From assembly GCA_947568835.1 (NCBI GenBank), contig OX387609.1:500001-564000 (forward strand): a DNA stretch of 64,000 nucleotides, read 5' to 3'. Under the pieces are notes generated by a model. It did not search any database. It saw only the letters and a program-made list of their open reading frames with translations, and had not been told where the DNA came from. How positions within the stretch are numbered: the stretch's first letter is position 1; each line of letters starts with the position of its first letter. The position numbers and the translations under genes are program-made. Source of the DNA: Protonemura montana. Lineage: Eukaryota > Arthropoda > Insecta > Plecoptera > Nemouridae. This document shows, piece by piece, positions 1-12,328 of this stretch.

Positions 1-3000
1 GGCTTGGCTTGGCTTGACTTGGCTTGGCTTGACTTGGCTTGGCTTGGCTAGGCTTGGCTAGGATTGGCTTGACTTGGCTAGGATTGGCTTGGCTAGGATT
101 GGCTTGGCTAGGATTGGCTTGGCTTGGATTGGCTTGACTTGGCTTAGGTTGGCTTGGCTTGGCTAGGATTGGCTTGGCTTGGCTAGGATTGGCTTGGCTT
201 GGAATGGCTTGGCTTGGCTTGGCTTGGCTTGGCTTGACTTGGCTAGGATTGGCTCGACTTGGCTAGGATTGGCTTGGCTTGGCATGGCTAGGATTGGCTC
301 GACTTGGCTAGGATTGGCTTGGCTTGGATTGGCTTGGCATGGCTAGGATTGGCTTGGCTTGGCTAGGATTGGCTTGGCTTGGCTTGACTTGGCTAGGATT
401 GGCTTGGCTAGGATTGGCTTGGCTTGGCTAGGATTGGCTTGGCTTGACTTGGCTAGGATTGGCTTGGCTAGGATTGGCTTGGCTTGGCTTGGCTTGGCTT
501 GGCTAGGCTTGGCTTGACTTGGCTAGGATTGGCTAGGCTTGGCTTGGCTTGGCTAGGATTGGCTTGGCTTGGCTAGGATTGGCTTGGCTAGGATTGGCTT
601 AGCTTGGCTAGGATTGGCTTGGCTTGGCTTGGCTTGGCTTGGCTTGGCTAGGATTGGCTTGACTTGGCTAGGATTGGCTTGGCTTGGATTAGCTTGGCAT
701 GGCTAGGATTGGCTCGACTTGGCTAGGATTGGCTTGGCTTGGCTTGGCTTGGCTAGGATTGGCTTGGCTTGGCTAGGCTAGGATTGGCTTGGCTTGGCTT
801 GGCATGACTTGGCTAGGATTGGCTTGGCTTGGCTTGGCTAGGCTTGCCTAGGATTGGCTTGGATTGGCTTGGCTTGGCTAGGCTAGGATTGGCTTGACTT
901 GGCTAGGATTGGCTTGGCTTGACTTGGCTAGGATTGGCTTGGCTTGGCTAGGATTGGCTTGGCTTGGCTAGGATTGGCTTGGCTTGACTTGGCTAGGATT
1001 GGCTAGGATTGGCTTGGCTTGGCTTGGCTTGGCTTGGCTTGGCTTGGCTAGGATTGGCTTGGCTTGACTTGGCTTGGATTGGCTTGACTTGGCTTGGCTT
1101 GGCTGGGATTGGCTTGGCTTGGCTTGGCTTGGCTTGGCTAGGCTTGGCTTGGCTTGGCTTGGCTTGGATTGGCTTGGCTAGGATTGGCTTGGCTTGGATT
1201 GGCTTGGCTGGGCTTGGCTGGGCTAGGATTGGCTAGGATTGGCTAGGATTGGCTTGGCTTGGCTAGGATTGGCTTGGCTAGGATTGGCTTGGCTAGGATT
1301 GGCTTGGCTTGGCTAGGATTGGCTTGGCTAGGCTTGGCTTGGCTAGGATTGGCTTGGCTAGGATTGGCTTGGCTTGGCTAGGATAAGCTTGGCTAGGATT
1401 GGCTTGGCTAGGCTTGGCTTGGCTAGGATTGGCTTGGCTTGGCTTGGCTAGGATTGGCTTGGCTAGGATTGGCTTGGCTTGGCTAGGATTGGCTTAGCTA
1501 GGCTTGGCTTGGCTAGGATTGGCTTGGCTTGGCTTGGCTTGGCTTGGCTAGGCTTGGCTTGGCTTGGCTAGGATTGGCTTGGCTTGGCTTGGCTTGGCTT
1601 GGCTTGGCTAGGATTGGCTAGGCTTGGCTTGGCTAGGATTGGCTTGGATTGGCTTGGCTAGGATTGGCTTAGCTAGGATTGGCTTGGCTTGGCTAGGATT
1701 GGCTTGACTTGGCTTGGCTTGGCTTGGCTTGGCTAGGATTGGCTTGACTTGGCTTGGCTTGGCTAGGATTGGCTTGGCTTGGCTAGGATTGGCTTGGCTA
1801 GGATTGGCTTGGCTTGGCTAGGATTGGCTTGACTTGGCTTGGCTTGGCTAGGATTGGCTTGGCTTGGCTAGGATTGGCTTGGCTTGGCTTGGCTTGGCTT
1901 GGCTTGGCTTGGCTTGGCTTGGCTAGGATTGGGTTGACTTGGCTAGGAGTGGCTTGACTTGGCTTGGCTTGGCTTGGCTTGGCTTGGCTAGGATTGGCTT
2001 GACTTGGCTTGGCTTGGCTAGGATTGGCTTGGCTGGGCTAGGATTGGCTTGGCTAGGATTGGCTTGGCTTGGCTTGGCTTGGCTTGGCTTGGCTTGGCTT
2101 GGAATGGCTTGGCTTGGCTTGGCTAGGATTGGCTTGGCTTGGCTAGGCTTGGCTTGGCTTGGCTTGGCTAGGATTGGCTTGGCTTGGCTAGGATTGGCTT
2201 GGCTAGGATTGGCTTGACTTGGCTAGGATTGGCTTGGCTTGGCTTGGCTTGGCTTGGCTAGGATTGGCTTGGATAGGATTGGCTTGACTTGGCTTGTCTT
2301 GCCTTGGCTTGGCTTGACTTGGCTTGGCTTGACTTGGCTAGGATTGGCTTGGCTTGACTTGGCTTGACTTGGCTTGGCTTGGCTAGGATTGGCTTGGCTT
2401 GGCTTGGCTTGACTTGACTTGGCTTGGCTTGGCTTGGCTAGGATTGGCTTGGCTTGGCTAGGCTTGGCTTAACTTGGCTAGGATTGGCTAGGATTGGCTT
2501 GGCTTGGCTTGGCTTGGCTTGGCTTGGCTAGGATTGGCTTGGCTTGGCTAGGCTTGGCTTAACTTGGCTAGGATTGGCTTGGCTTGGCTAGGCTTGGCTT
2601 GACTTGGCTAGGATTGGCTTGGCTTGGCTAGGATTGGCTTGGCTTGGCTTGGATTGGCTTGGCTTGGCTTCGCTTGGCTAGGATTGGCTAGGATTGGCTA
2701 GGATTGGCTTGGCTTGGCTTGGCTAGGCTTGGCTTGGCTTGGCTTGGCTTGGCTTGGCTTGGCTTGGCTTGGCTTGGCTAGGCTTGGCTAGGCTTGGCTT
2801 GGCTTGGCTGGGATTGGCTTGGATTGGCTTGGCTAGGATTGGCTTGGCTTGGCTTGGATTGGCTTGGCTTGGATTGGCTTGGCTTGGCTAGGATTGGCTT
2901 GGCTTGGCTAGGATTGGCTTGGCTTGGCTTGACTTGGCTTGGCTTGACTTGGCTTGGCTTGGCTTGGCTAGGATTGGCTTGGCTTGGCTAGGCTTGGCTA

Positions 3001-4858
3001 GGATTGGCTTGACTTGGCTTGGATTGGCTTGGCTTGGCTAGGCTTGGCTAGGCTTGGCTTGGCTTGGCTGGGATTGGCTTGGATTGGCTTGGCTAGGCTT
3101 GGCTTGGCTTGGCTTGGATTGGCTTGGCTAGGATTGGCTTGGCTTGGATTGGCTTGACTTGGCTTGGATTGGCTTGGCTTGGCTAGGATTGGCTTGGCTT
3201 GGCTAGGATTGGCTTGGCTTGGCTTGACTTGGCTTGGCTTGACTTGGCTTGGCTTGGCTAGGCTTGGCTAGGATTGGCTTGACTTGGCTAGGATTGGCTT
3301 GGCTAGGATTGGCTTGGCTAGGATTGGCTTGGCTTGGATTGGCTTGACTTGGCTTGGATTGGCTTGGCTTGGCTAGGATTGGCTTGGCTTGGCTAGGATT
3401 GGCTTGGCTTGGAATGGCTTGGCTTGGCTTGGCTTGGCTTGGCTTGACTTGGCTAGGATTGGCTCGACTTGGCTAGGATTGGCTTGGCTTGGCTTGGCTC
3501 GGCATGGCTAGGATTGGCTCGACTTGGCTAGGATTGGCTTGGCTTGGATTGGCTTGGCATGGCTAGGATTGGCTTGGCTTGGCTAGGATTGGCTTGGCTT
3601 GACTTGGCTAGGATTGGCTTGGCTAGGATTGGCTTGGCTTGGCTAGGATTGGCTTGGCTTGACTTGGCTAGGATTGGCTTGGCTAGGATTGGCTTGGCTT
3701 GGCTTGGCTTGGCTTGGCTAGGCTTGGCTTGACTTGGCTAGGATTGGCTAGGCTTGGCTTGGCTTGGCTAGGATTGGCTTGGCTTGGCTAGGATTGGCTT
3801 GGCTAGGATTGGCTTAGCTTGGCTAGGATTGGCTTGGCTTGGCTTGGCTTGGCTTGGCTAGGATTGGCTTGACTTGGCTAGGATTGGCTTGGCTTGGATT
3901 GGCTTGGCATGGCTAGGATTGGCTCGACTTGGCTAGGATTGGCTTGGCTTGGCTTGGCTAGGATTGGCTTGGCTTGGCTAGGCTAGGATTGGCTTGGCTT
4001 GGCTTGGCATGACTTGGCTAGGATTGGCTTGGCTTGGCTTGGCTAGGCTTGCCTAGGATTGGCTTGGATTGGCTTGGCTTGGCTAGGCTAGGATTGGCTT
4101 GACTTGGCTAGGATTGGCTTGGCTTGACTTGGCTAGGATTGGCTTGGCTTGGCTAGGATTGGCTTGGCTTGGCTAGGATTGGCTTGGCTTGACTTGGCTA
4201 GGATTGGCTAGGATTGGCTTGGCTTGGCTTGGCTTGGCTTGGCTTGGCTTGGCTAGGATTGGCTTGGCTTGACTTGGCTTGGATTGGCTTGACTTGGCTT
4301 GGCTTGGCTGGGATTGGCTTGGCTTGGCTTGGCTTGGCTTGGCTAGGATTGGCTTGGCTTGGCTTGGCTTGGATTGGCTTGGATTGGCTTGGATTGGCTT
4401 TGCTTGGCTTGGCTTGGCTAGGATTGGCTTGGCTTGGCTTGGCTTGGCTAGGATTGGCTTGGCTTGGCTTGGCTAGGATTGGCTTGGCTTGGCTAGGATT
4501 GGCTTGGATTGGCTAGGATTGGCTAGGATTGGCTTGGCTTGGCTTGGCTTGGCTAGGATTGGCTTGGATTGGCTTGACTTGGCTTGGCTTGGCTTGGCTA
4601 GGATTGGCTAGGATTGGCTTGGATTGGCTTGGCTTGGCTTGGCTAGGATTGGCTAGGATTGGCTAGGATTGGCTTGGCTAGGATTGGCTTGGCTTGGCTA
4701 GGATTGGCTTGGCTTGACTTGGCTTGGCTTGGCTTGGCTAGGCTTGGCTAGGATTGGCTTGGCTTGGCTTGGCTTGGCTTGGCTTGGCTTGGCTTGGCTA
4801 GGATTGGCTTGGCTTGGCTAGGATTGGCTAGGATTGGCTAGGATTGGCTTGGCTTGGC
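1..4858. repeat. Pentamer satellite (GGCTT/GGCTA/GGATT)n
   Basis: Almost every five bases are GGCTT, GGCTA, GGATT or GACTT, continuing from beyond the left edge. Open frames in it translate to Ala-Trp-Leu-Gly strings only because the period is five bases and stops are rare; they are not genes. A block starting with the rare pentamer GGAAT near 201 recurs near 3411 with the same order of variants (GGCTCGACTT, GGCATGGCTA) through about 1150 and 4355, so a segment of about 0.9 kb was duplicated inside the array. On the minus strand the array starts about ten bases after the donor of the exon at 4869-5035, so it sits in that gene's intron. Confidence 0.97.
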
Positions 4859-4868
4859 TTACACTTAC

Positions 4869-5035
4869 CCCTACCATTGATACCTGTCAAGTCCAGCTGT
4901 TGTAGGGAGGATGCACTTTGGACCAACTGCAGGAGGTCTGCATCATTAGTTCCACGACAAGCAGCCAGGCCCAGCTTCTTCAGCGAAGAACAAGATTCCA
5001 CCAACGGAAGAAGATCTCCAACTTCATCTGCCAGA
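4869..5035 (-). CDS. Internal exon of a leucine-rich-repeat (F-box/LRR-like) protein
   Basis: On the minus strand an open 167-bp stretch is bounded by a good acceptor (TTTGTTTTCCAG, just above 5035) and a consensus donor (GTAAGTG, just below 4869). It starts and ends in mid-codon. It encodes two LRR-like repeats of the cysteine-containing type, with the patterns SLKKLGLAACRG and SLQQLDLTGING spaced about 29 residues apart, as in FBXL proteins that present substrates to SCF ubiquitin ligases. No other exon of the gene was recognised in the window; the next would lie left of the satellite. An LRR protein without an F-box is equally possible. Confidence 0.6.
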
Positions 5036-5313
5036 CTGGAAAACAAATACAACTGTTACTGTCAAACCCAAACATTTCTGAGAGGCTTCATATTGCTACT
5101 AGACACATTTATAAAAAGCATTTTTTCATCTTTTAGAACGAGTAGCAAGTCTTAAAGATCAGGAGTTAACATTATGTGCTTTTCTGATTTTCAGATGTAA
5201 TTGAGATAAACCTTTTTTTATCTCATAACTGGCCCAAACTTTATCACAAAACTTTCAGATAAACTTTATCAGTTCTTTGGCAAAATGCAACTGTAATTTT
5301 TTGATAATCTTCA
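5036..5313. other. Intronic or intergenic AT-rich sequence
   Basis: This is AT-rich sequence upstream (minus strand) of the LRR exon. Apart from that exon's polypyrimidine tract and acceptor, nothing is recognisable. Confidence 0.5.
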
Positions 5314-5651
5314 CAGTTAAAGCTAACAACAGAAAGAAGATAGTATATATAGATATAGTAGCGCTGCTATAGCTGAATTCAGCAATGATCAGCAATAACA
5401 ATACAGCTATGATATGTCAAATACTTGACAGTTAAAGCTAACAACAGAAAGAAGATAGTATATATAGATATAGTAGCGCTGCTATAGCTGAATTCAGCAA
5501 TGATCAGCAATAACAATACAGCTATGATATGTCAAATACTTGACAGTTAAAGCTAACAACAGAAAGAAGATAGTATATATAGATATAGTAGCGCTGCTAT
5601 AGCTGAATTCAGCAATGATCAGCAATAACAATACAGCTATGATATGTCAAA
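5314..5651. repeat. 115-bp tandem triplication
   Basis: Nearly three copies of a 115-bp unit start at 5314, 5429 and 5544 (CAGTTAAAGCTAACAAC) and are essentially identical. The last is cut off at 5651, where a transposon-like terminus begins. Confidence 0.95.
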
Positions 5652-7033
5652 CTTGCAGTACCCGCTGCCTAACGGCCGCTTAAGATTTTGAGGGACTGGG
5701 CATTTTGGTTTAAATGTAAAGCCTACCATGCAATACCATACAGTACCCCCATTTATTTTATTTGAAATTTGCCGCTTATGTCACTTAGGGTCACTGCATT
5801 GTGGAAACTCTGTGAATTCTTAAGTGACCACGATGACAATTTCGAAAACAAACGACGTTGGCTGTCAAAAGATTTCCGTGTATGATTTCTTGAAATATTT
5901 CTTAGAGAGTGAAACTTGTGAAATACCTTTTACATCTCCACTAGATCTTACTAAAAACATGTTTAAAGAACGGATAAGCACTTAGAATTGACAAAATGTA
6001 ATTTAAGTTGTTTGACATTGATTGAGAACTGTCAAAATCTTTCCTTGCCACCAAGTTTTAAATAAAATTTATTATGAAAATCCCAATAAATCATCGTATA
6101 AATGTCGCGTAGGGTCGTGCTCTGAAGTCATGTAAAATTTAAAATTATTCCCAGCAATGTTTGACCGGTTTCTTAAAAGTATTTGACATTCTAATCCCGT
6201 TTGACGTTTGAAAATCCTGAATGCACTGCCGCAAAGATAAGTTCAAGAATTCGTTCACCTTGCTGTGGTTAAAAAACCAAACAAATTAATGCATCTGTCA
6301 AACTTTTTGCAAATTAATTAATATTTCACGTAAAACGAACTTAAATAACAGTGTTTGGGCTCAATTTCTTCAACAACTTCCATGGGAATGCATGAAGAGT
6401 ATTACCGAGATGCTGCAGGTCATTTAAAGGCAAGTTTGAATTAAATAAAAATCGAGCTGTCAGACATGGCTTTAAATCGCCTCGCCAGCCACGATGCAAA
6501 CACAATTATCAATATTTCACCAAAAAAACGCTTTCAAATCTCCCTCAAAGTGTCACAATAGGAAAAAGATACTTCACCAGAAGAACATGCATTGCATGAC
6601 ATCACGGTATGAGTTGGTGACAGAGAACGGAGGAGGCCGAGCTTGAGAAGAAGTCACTGATCCTTGTTCTCTGTTTCATGAATGAATCCAACAGCGACCT
6701 GTAAATAAATCAATCAATAAAGAAGATGATTAATTAAGATCTATTAGGCCCCTGACTAGGCCAGTGTGTGATCCTTCAAGGGCAGGTCAAAGATTGGGTT
6801 GTGACAATATCACAAAGTGTTCAAAATGCAGCTCAGAAAAATACATTTCTAAATTTCTCATGGCAAAATTAGTTGAGTATAGTTTGTAAAAGATACAGTC
6901 TGTCGTGTAGCCACTAGATCGTGGCCCACTAATGCGGTCAGGTGGTGAATAATTAGAGTGTATGGGACAAAATGGTCATCACAGACATGGAACATCTGAG
7001 CTGACAAGATTGTCGGGTCGCTGCCACCAGCCC
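5652..7033. other. Unassigned AT-rich sequence, probably transposon-derived
   Basis: The first 60 or so bases (GCAGTACCCG, CCTAACGGC, TGGGCATTTTGG in order) match the reverse complement of 30041-30104 at roughly 85 per cent, so this is likely one end of a dispersed element. No protein similarity was recognised in the rest. Confidence 0.45.
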
Positions 7034-7228
7034 TGCCTAACAGAGGCCTAACAGGGGCCTAACAGAGGCCTAACAGAGGCCTAACAGGGGCCTAACAGAG
7101 GCCTAACAGGGGCTTAACAGGGGCTTAACAGAGGCCTAACAGGGGCTTAACAGAGGCCTAACAGGGGCCTAACAGGGGCCTAACAGAGGCGTAACAGGGG
7201 CGTAACAGGGGCTTAACAGGGGCTTATT
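7034..7228. repeat. 11-bp tandem array (GGCCTAACAGA/G)
   Basis: About 17 copies of an 11-bp unit, CCTAACAGAGG alternating with CCTAACAGGGG; a few late copies carry CTTAAC or CGTAAC. Confidence 0.95.
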
Positions 7229-8781
7229 GCCATTATGGAAATTCGGTACGCGCTCTTCAGAAAGTGTGAATTCGCCAAAGCGTGAGCCTTGGTTTCCTGA
7301 GTGCAATGGAAATTGAAATCGGCAAGATTGACTGAATGAATGAACAAGAGACACAAATTTAGGATTGAAATGATGATTTGAATTTAATTATAGAAACAAT
7401 ATGATCTAGACGGTACTACTTACAATTCTCTAGTGGATAACCACACACATTGCTCTTTAATATTGCTAACAAAATAATATCTAGTAAAGACGAAGAAAAT
7501 AGAAAGAACTGGAACATTGAACTTGAATTACGAACGTAATTTACACTTGAACTTTACAATGAAGCTAAAAGAAGTGACCGCTCACTTGCTAGAGGAACAG
7601 AGGGATGGTACAGAGGGAAGTTGCAAGTGCTAAAGGTCAGTGGAGGTGGTTTGACGCATACTGTAGGAATGTGAGGCTGGTATATTGAAGAAGGGTTGGG
7701 TTTGCTGACCAACGGTAAATGTGGGTTAAAAGCGTAGAAATGAGGAGACAGTGATGCTATGAGAAAGGAATTGAAATCAGAAATAGAATATGTACATTGG
7801 TTTGCTAGCTTGGCTCGACTGGCATGACACAGTCCAATCACACTCATTCCGAGATATTCAAAGCAATTTCAGCAAATGTTAGAACATTTTGACAAACATG
7901 ATCATTTAGGCACAAAAACAACTACATCCAAATAAGACGTCACGGCACAAGTCTCCCGACCCATATCGACTCAAAATTGAACAAGGAATCCAAATATACC
8001 AACAAAAAAGCAATCCGACCAGGATTATCCGTGCGGCGGTATGGGTATATCATGAATATGAATATCAATATCGGTATGAATATCATGGTGAAATCAGCAT
8101 GTGAAACAAGTTTCGTGCATTGAATCAAGTAGAACATAACCACAAAATGCGCAGAAGAAGTACGTACCTTTGTTTCTTCTCTCGTGTCCTGGTAGAATTA
8201 TTTTTCGTCCTCTTTCTACTTCCAACACTACATTTCCCCACATTTACACCTTCTAGATCCTCTCAAGCCATTAATTAGACAAATAAACGTCTTACCTATC
8301 GAATAAACACACGATAAAATGCCAACGTGCTGTCAACAGGTTGCACTACTTTGCATAAGAAATGCAGCAGGAATATCGGTCAGAGGCGATAAATCCAGAC
8401 GAAAAATGGGGCATATTTGAATAGTACACAATTTTACATACGCATTGCAGCATAATTCTTGGTCAGAGGCAATGGATCCAGCAGGGTAGGAATATAGTAC
8501 CGCCAATTAGAAGCTACGTTTGAACAGAGGTTTGAACTTACTGACGCTTGCCTTGGAAGTGAAATCAGCTGTTTTGTTGCTTCATTGCCCGTGAACTCGT
8601 GTGGATTTCACACCACAAGAGGTGCTAATTTATCAAAACTGGGGATGTTAATAAAGTTTAAATCAGTGTCGTATTGTAAAAAAGTCTATGCAAGATATTT
8701 TAAATATCAGCTTTTTAATTTATTTTATCTTTTATGCCATACAGATAAAATTGCAAATTAAAAATCAACACAGCTGCCTTT
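7229..8781. other. Non-coding or unrecognised sequence
   Basis: AT-rich sequence with short open frames on the minus strand (for example 7554-7847, 97 codons) that show no domain, splice context or composition typical of a gene. Nothing else was recognised. Confidence 0.4.
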
Positions 8782-9321
8782 TTGATGATTTTTTCTCTAA
8801 CCATACAAACATTTTTGGGGAAACTTGATTTTCAAAGCCATAATACCGACTCAACCAGCTTCTTCTCAACAAGCTATGATGAAGTCAACACCCTAATATC
8901 ATGTACCAAAAAAGTTTTTTCTAAAGCTCCATCGAGGATAAATACTTATCGAAATTTGCTACCTGGAGTTCCGCTGCCACCTGAACCTATCATCACTCGT
9001 TGGGGATCGTGGATTGAGGCAGCTATATTCTATTGTGACCACTTTGAGGAGGTCAAATCAGTGATAGTGTCGTTTGATCCAGAAGAGGCGGCAAGCATAA
9101 AAACCCTTCAGAAATTATTCACATCCAAATCAAAAGTTAGCGATCTGATATATATTAAATCCAATTTTGGTACCATTCCTGGAAAAATAAAATTGCTAGA
9201 GACGATTTGAGAACCTTTGACGACATCGCTTCAGATAATACAAGATCTCCACTCGGAACTGTCTAAAGCTCCCGGTGGCCGTGCCAAAGTAGCACTTAAC
9301 AAACTGGACTATGTACTGTAA
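8782..9321 (+). pseudogene. hAT-family transposase remnant
   Basis: One reading frame runs from ATG 8782 to TAA 9319-9321 and is broken by an in-frame TGA at 9208-9210. The segment GVPLPPEPIITRWGSWIEAA followed by a FYCDHFEEVKSV-like stretch is the signature of arthropod CGGBP1-type hAT transposases. The frame after the stop has a helical ending that suits the same family. Only the C-terminal part is present; the catalytic DDE segment and zinc finger are missing. It is a dead fragment, and no terminal inverted repeats or target duplication were identified. Confidence 0.75.
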
Positions 9322-9609
9322 GGTGAGACCCTGTAAATACCTCTAAACGTCTCGATGCTCGCAAGTGTACGTCGACGCACGCAATGTCGTCCTACGAAGG
9401 GGTAGGGTGCGGGGTACAAAGTTTGCCTAATATAAAACACTCTTAAGAAATAACAATTTACTCTCAATGCACGACATCTCTGATAGGTACATGAAAGGTA
9501 ATATGAAAATAATCCTAATTACAAACTAACAATTTACTATAAGAGTGATAAGATAAAAAATCCCTAAGTCCCTAGCTAGCTGTCATTGGCCAGAATAAAA
9601 TTATGAAGA
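9322..9609. other. Unassigned spacer
   Basis: No gene or repeat recognised. The first part has several CG-containing words, the rest is AT-rich. Confidence 0.4.
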
Positions 9610-10030
9610 TTACTTGAATTTGATCGCCGAGGTAGCCGTGTTTCTCCGTCGATCAGGCGACGACGTTGGCGTTGACGTGTCGAACAGGCGTCGTGTGACT
9701 AATGAGGATCGCGACTCAGGCGTCGTGGCTCGGGTTCGCGTCGCAACTCCGGGCGCAATCAAACAGGCGGCGTGGATCGAGGCCGTGTCGCAACTCGGGC
9801 GACGTCGTGGTATCAGGCGACGTCGTGGCTCAGGATTCGTAGCTCGAGACAGCGTCGCCACTCCAGGCGTCGTACCTCCGCTGACTTGGTGTACTGGTCC
9901 CGGTGTACTCTCTCGTCTCCTCTGATCAGCCTTCTCACGTTCCCGGTCTCGGGCCTTCTCCCGTTTCTCCCTTGTTCTTCCGCTGGCGTTCCTCACGCTC
10001 CCTCTCCAGATTACACCTCGTGACTTCCTC
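9610..10030. other. GC-rich low-complexity stretch
   Basis: Composition jumps to GC-rich, with degenerate repeats of GGCGTCGTGGCTC/GCGACGTCGTGG. A minus-strand frame of 128 codons (9610-9996) is rich in Arg, Thr and Pro and could be a remnant of a mobile-element protein, but no motif supports that. Overlapping frames on the plus strand are equally open, as expected of GC-rich DNA. Confidence 0.35.
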
Positions 10031-10179
10031 GGCCAATCATTTACTCGAATTTATTCTATTGTACATTTTAAGAACTATAACTAATTGGGAGAGGCACTTT
10101 GGAAAGGATCATGGGGACTGGACCTCACTGCGAACATCGACACATTCCTGCGAAGCATGTGGCTACCCAGTCGCCTTTC

Positions 10180-10376
10180 AACCGATGCCAGAACACTTGT
10201 CACCCTTACAAAACTATCGGATATTAAACAGACGCGCGTGCCTCGAAGATTGTATGCATTATGTGCATCGCGCAAACCGATGCCAGAATACTTGTCACCC
10301 TTATTGATGCCTAACAGATATATTATACAGATGGCTCGACGCACATGGCTCGAAGATTGTATGCATTATGTGCACC
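10180..10376. repeat. Two diverged copies of a 95-bp unit
   Basis: The words AACCGATGCCAGAA, CTTGTCACCCTTA and CTCGAAGATTGTATGCATTA appear in the same order starting at 10180 and 10275. Confidence 0.8.
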
Positions 10377-10755
10377 TCACAATTCGTCCCCATCCCACTT
10401 GAGTGAAGCCCAGCTACGCGAAAAAAAACTAAAAAATACAACAGGCTTCTGGCCGAATCAAAACCCTCGCGAAACGCCGAGACCACGTACTCCATAGACC
10501 TCGCGGCTTTTCCCATGCTGCACCCGAGAGCAAAAGTTCCGCACGCCACTCCACTGGCTGACGCAATTCATTGGCAAGAGGTAGTAAATGAAAATCGCTA
10601 ACCGCGACTTGCGAGTGCGCATCCCGCGTCTCAATTTACATCCATACAACAACACTTATCAGATTTTAATGCATGACTCCTATGCTATCGACATAATAAT
10701 AAAACCCTACGAGAACTTGCTTAACCTAGTAATTTCTTTAGTAAATGAAGCTAAA
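10377..10755. other. Unassigned sequence
   Basis: No supported gene. Short frames on both strands lack start context, domains or splice sites. Confidence 0.4.
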
Positions 10756-11125
10756 TTGGACCCCGATCTCCATCTGTCGCGGGGGTTGCTCTAACCAATT
10801 GAGCTACTCGAACCCCGATCTCCACCTGTCACGGGTGTTGCTCTAACCAATTGAGCTACTCGAACCCCGATCTCCACCTGTCACGGGTGTTGCTCTAACC
10901 AATTGAGCTACTTGGACCCCGATCTCCACCTGTCGCGGGTGTTGCTCTAACCTATTGAGCTACTTGGACCCCGATCTCCACCTGTCGCGGGTGTTGCTCT
11001 AACCAATTGAGCTACTTGGACCCCGATCTCCACCTGTCGCGGGTGTTGCTCTAACCTATTGAGCTACTTGGACCCCGATCTCCACCTGTCGCGGGTGTTG
11101 CTCTAACCAATTGAGCTACTTTGAC
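10756..11125 (-). repeat. 52-bp tRNA-like minisatellite, about 7 copies
   Basis: Read on the minus strand each 52-bp unit contains TAGCTCAATTGG, a perfect match to the Pol III A-box consensus, then TTAGAGCA (closing the D stem), a CACC...GGTG anticodon-like stem and GGGGTTCGAG, a near B box. The leftmost copies keep GGTTCGA; most others have the degenerate GGGTCCAAG. The right flank (TTTTGAGATGATTTTAGTGTATTTG) matches that of the tRNA-like element near 51660, so the array grew from such an element. Confidence 0.9.
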
Positions 11126-11728
11126 ACTAGTTTTTTGAGATGATTTTAGTGTATTTGGTGGTCATTTGTTCTACCTTGTGGGAAATGGAATGTTTCTGAG
11201 CGGTGGAGAAAAGATGCGAGATTGTTTCTCCGTGGAATGTGGTTCCCCCTCGTAAAGCAAACGCCAGCGAATGTCTTGCGAGATGTTAGCAGCGTAAGGA
11301 CACGCCCAGATTCTTACAACGCTGCCTGGGTTGTATGTCTCGTAGACACTGACTTCACTCGGGAATACAGCCAACTCTAAGCTGACCACTAACAAACAAC
11401 AATATTTACTTATTTACAAACACTTACATAACATTTGGGTACCAACATCAGATACAGATACCCATCTACAGCAGATAAATGGATAAATATACCAGTAAAC
11501 AATGAAATAACTACATGAATTTAACTACAATTACTTCTTCTGACACTTGTAGCACATGGACTACATTGAGGTTAAGTTGCTTACGTCTTTGTTGCTTACC
11601 TACAAAATCCTTCGCTTGGATTCGAGCCAAGTTTTGCGTTTGAATGGGTTTGCTCGCGGAAGGCGCCATATCCCACCACGGGCCATAAGTCCTCTAGAAG
11701 ATAGACTCTTTAAGCATACTTAACAAGA
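11126..11728. other. Unassigned sequence beside the tRNA-like array
   Basis: The first 40 bases are the conserved flank of the tRNA-like element. The rest shows no recognisable gene. Confidence 0.4.
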
Positions 11729-12049
11729 TTAGCGTTGTTGGAAGGCTTCATCAAATTTCGGTGACTGCTTGGTCCGACAACTTACAGGAGAATATGCTTC
11801 GTGAGAGTCACCATAACGTGAAAAAACTCTTGGTTTTTCAATCAAATTGACTGCCGTGAACGAAATACTACAGCTATTTCCATATTGAGAACTGCACAGT
11901 AATATTTCATTAACAAATTGCTCGATTTTGCCCGCGCTGGTCACACTACTAACCACAGATTCTTCCATGACAGGCAAGCCAGAGTCGATGAAAGTCAGAG
12001 CCGATGGATCTGGCGCCCATCGATGATTTTCAACTTTTGCGCTAAACAT
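11729..12049 (-). CDS. Small hypothetical ORF, head-to-head with the CCDC157-like gene
   Basis: A 106-codon frame from ATG at 12049 to TAA at 11729. Its composition is balanced rather than low-complexity, and its start lies 55 bp from the start of the divergent gene at 12105, which would suit a shared bidirectional promoter. No family was recognised. It may be a single exon of a longer gene, or a chance frame. Confidence 0.3.
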   Translation of the reverse strand: MFSAKVENHRWAPDPSALTFIDSGLPVMEESVVSSVTSAGKIEQFVNEILLCSSQYGNSCSISFTAVNLIEKPRVFSRYGDSHEAYSPVSCRTKQSPKFDEAFQQR

Positions 12050-12104
12050 GTCAGTGCTCCTGACTAAGGGAATGATTTACTCATTTACTCTTAATTTTTA
12101 AACG

Positions 12105-12328
12105 ATGGCACAATTAAATGAAAACTTGATTCGTGCCATGGTGTGGGATCTGAAAGAAGTAGTCAATATCTCGATTACATTGTCTTCGTGGATGGGCAAG
12201 ATTGACTGCAAGTCTTGGAGATATCCTTCCAAGCAGTCACAATCTGTAGATGTCTTGTCTATTTTTAACAAGCTCAATGGATCTGCTGGTGAATACTACA
12301 TCAATCTTTTAGAATGCATCTATGACAG
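12105..12328 (+). CDS. CCDC157-like exon 1
   Basis: Opens with ATG at 12105 and ends at donor AG|GTAACT (12329). It carries the conserved SWRYP segment and the start of the IYDR-LLL motif. The ATG is chosen because it is the first in the frame and because the N-terminal residues fit the family. Confidence 0.5.

Noticed and set aside
10756..11125. Cluster of functional tRNA genes
   Set aside because: Units of 52 bp lack acceptor stems and mostly lack a proper B box; the position before the anticodon is not T.
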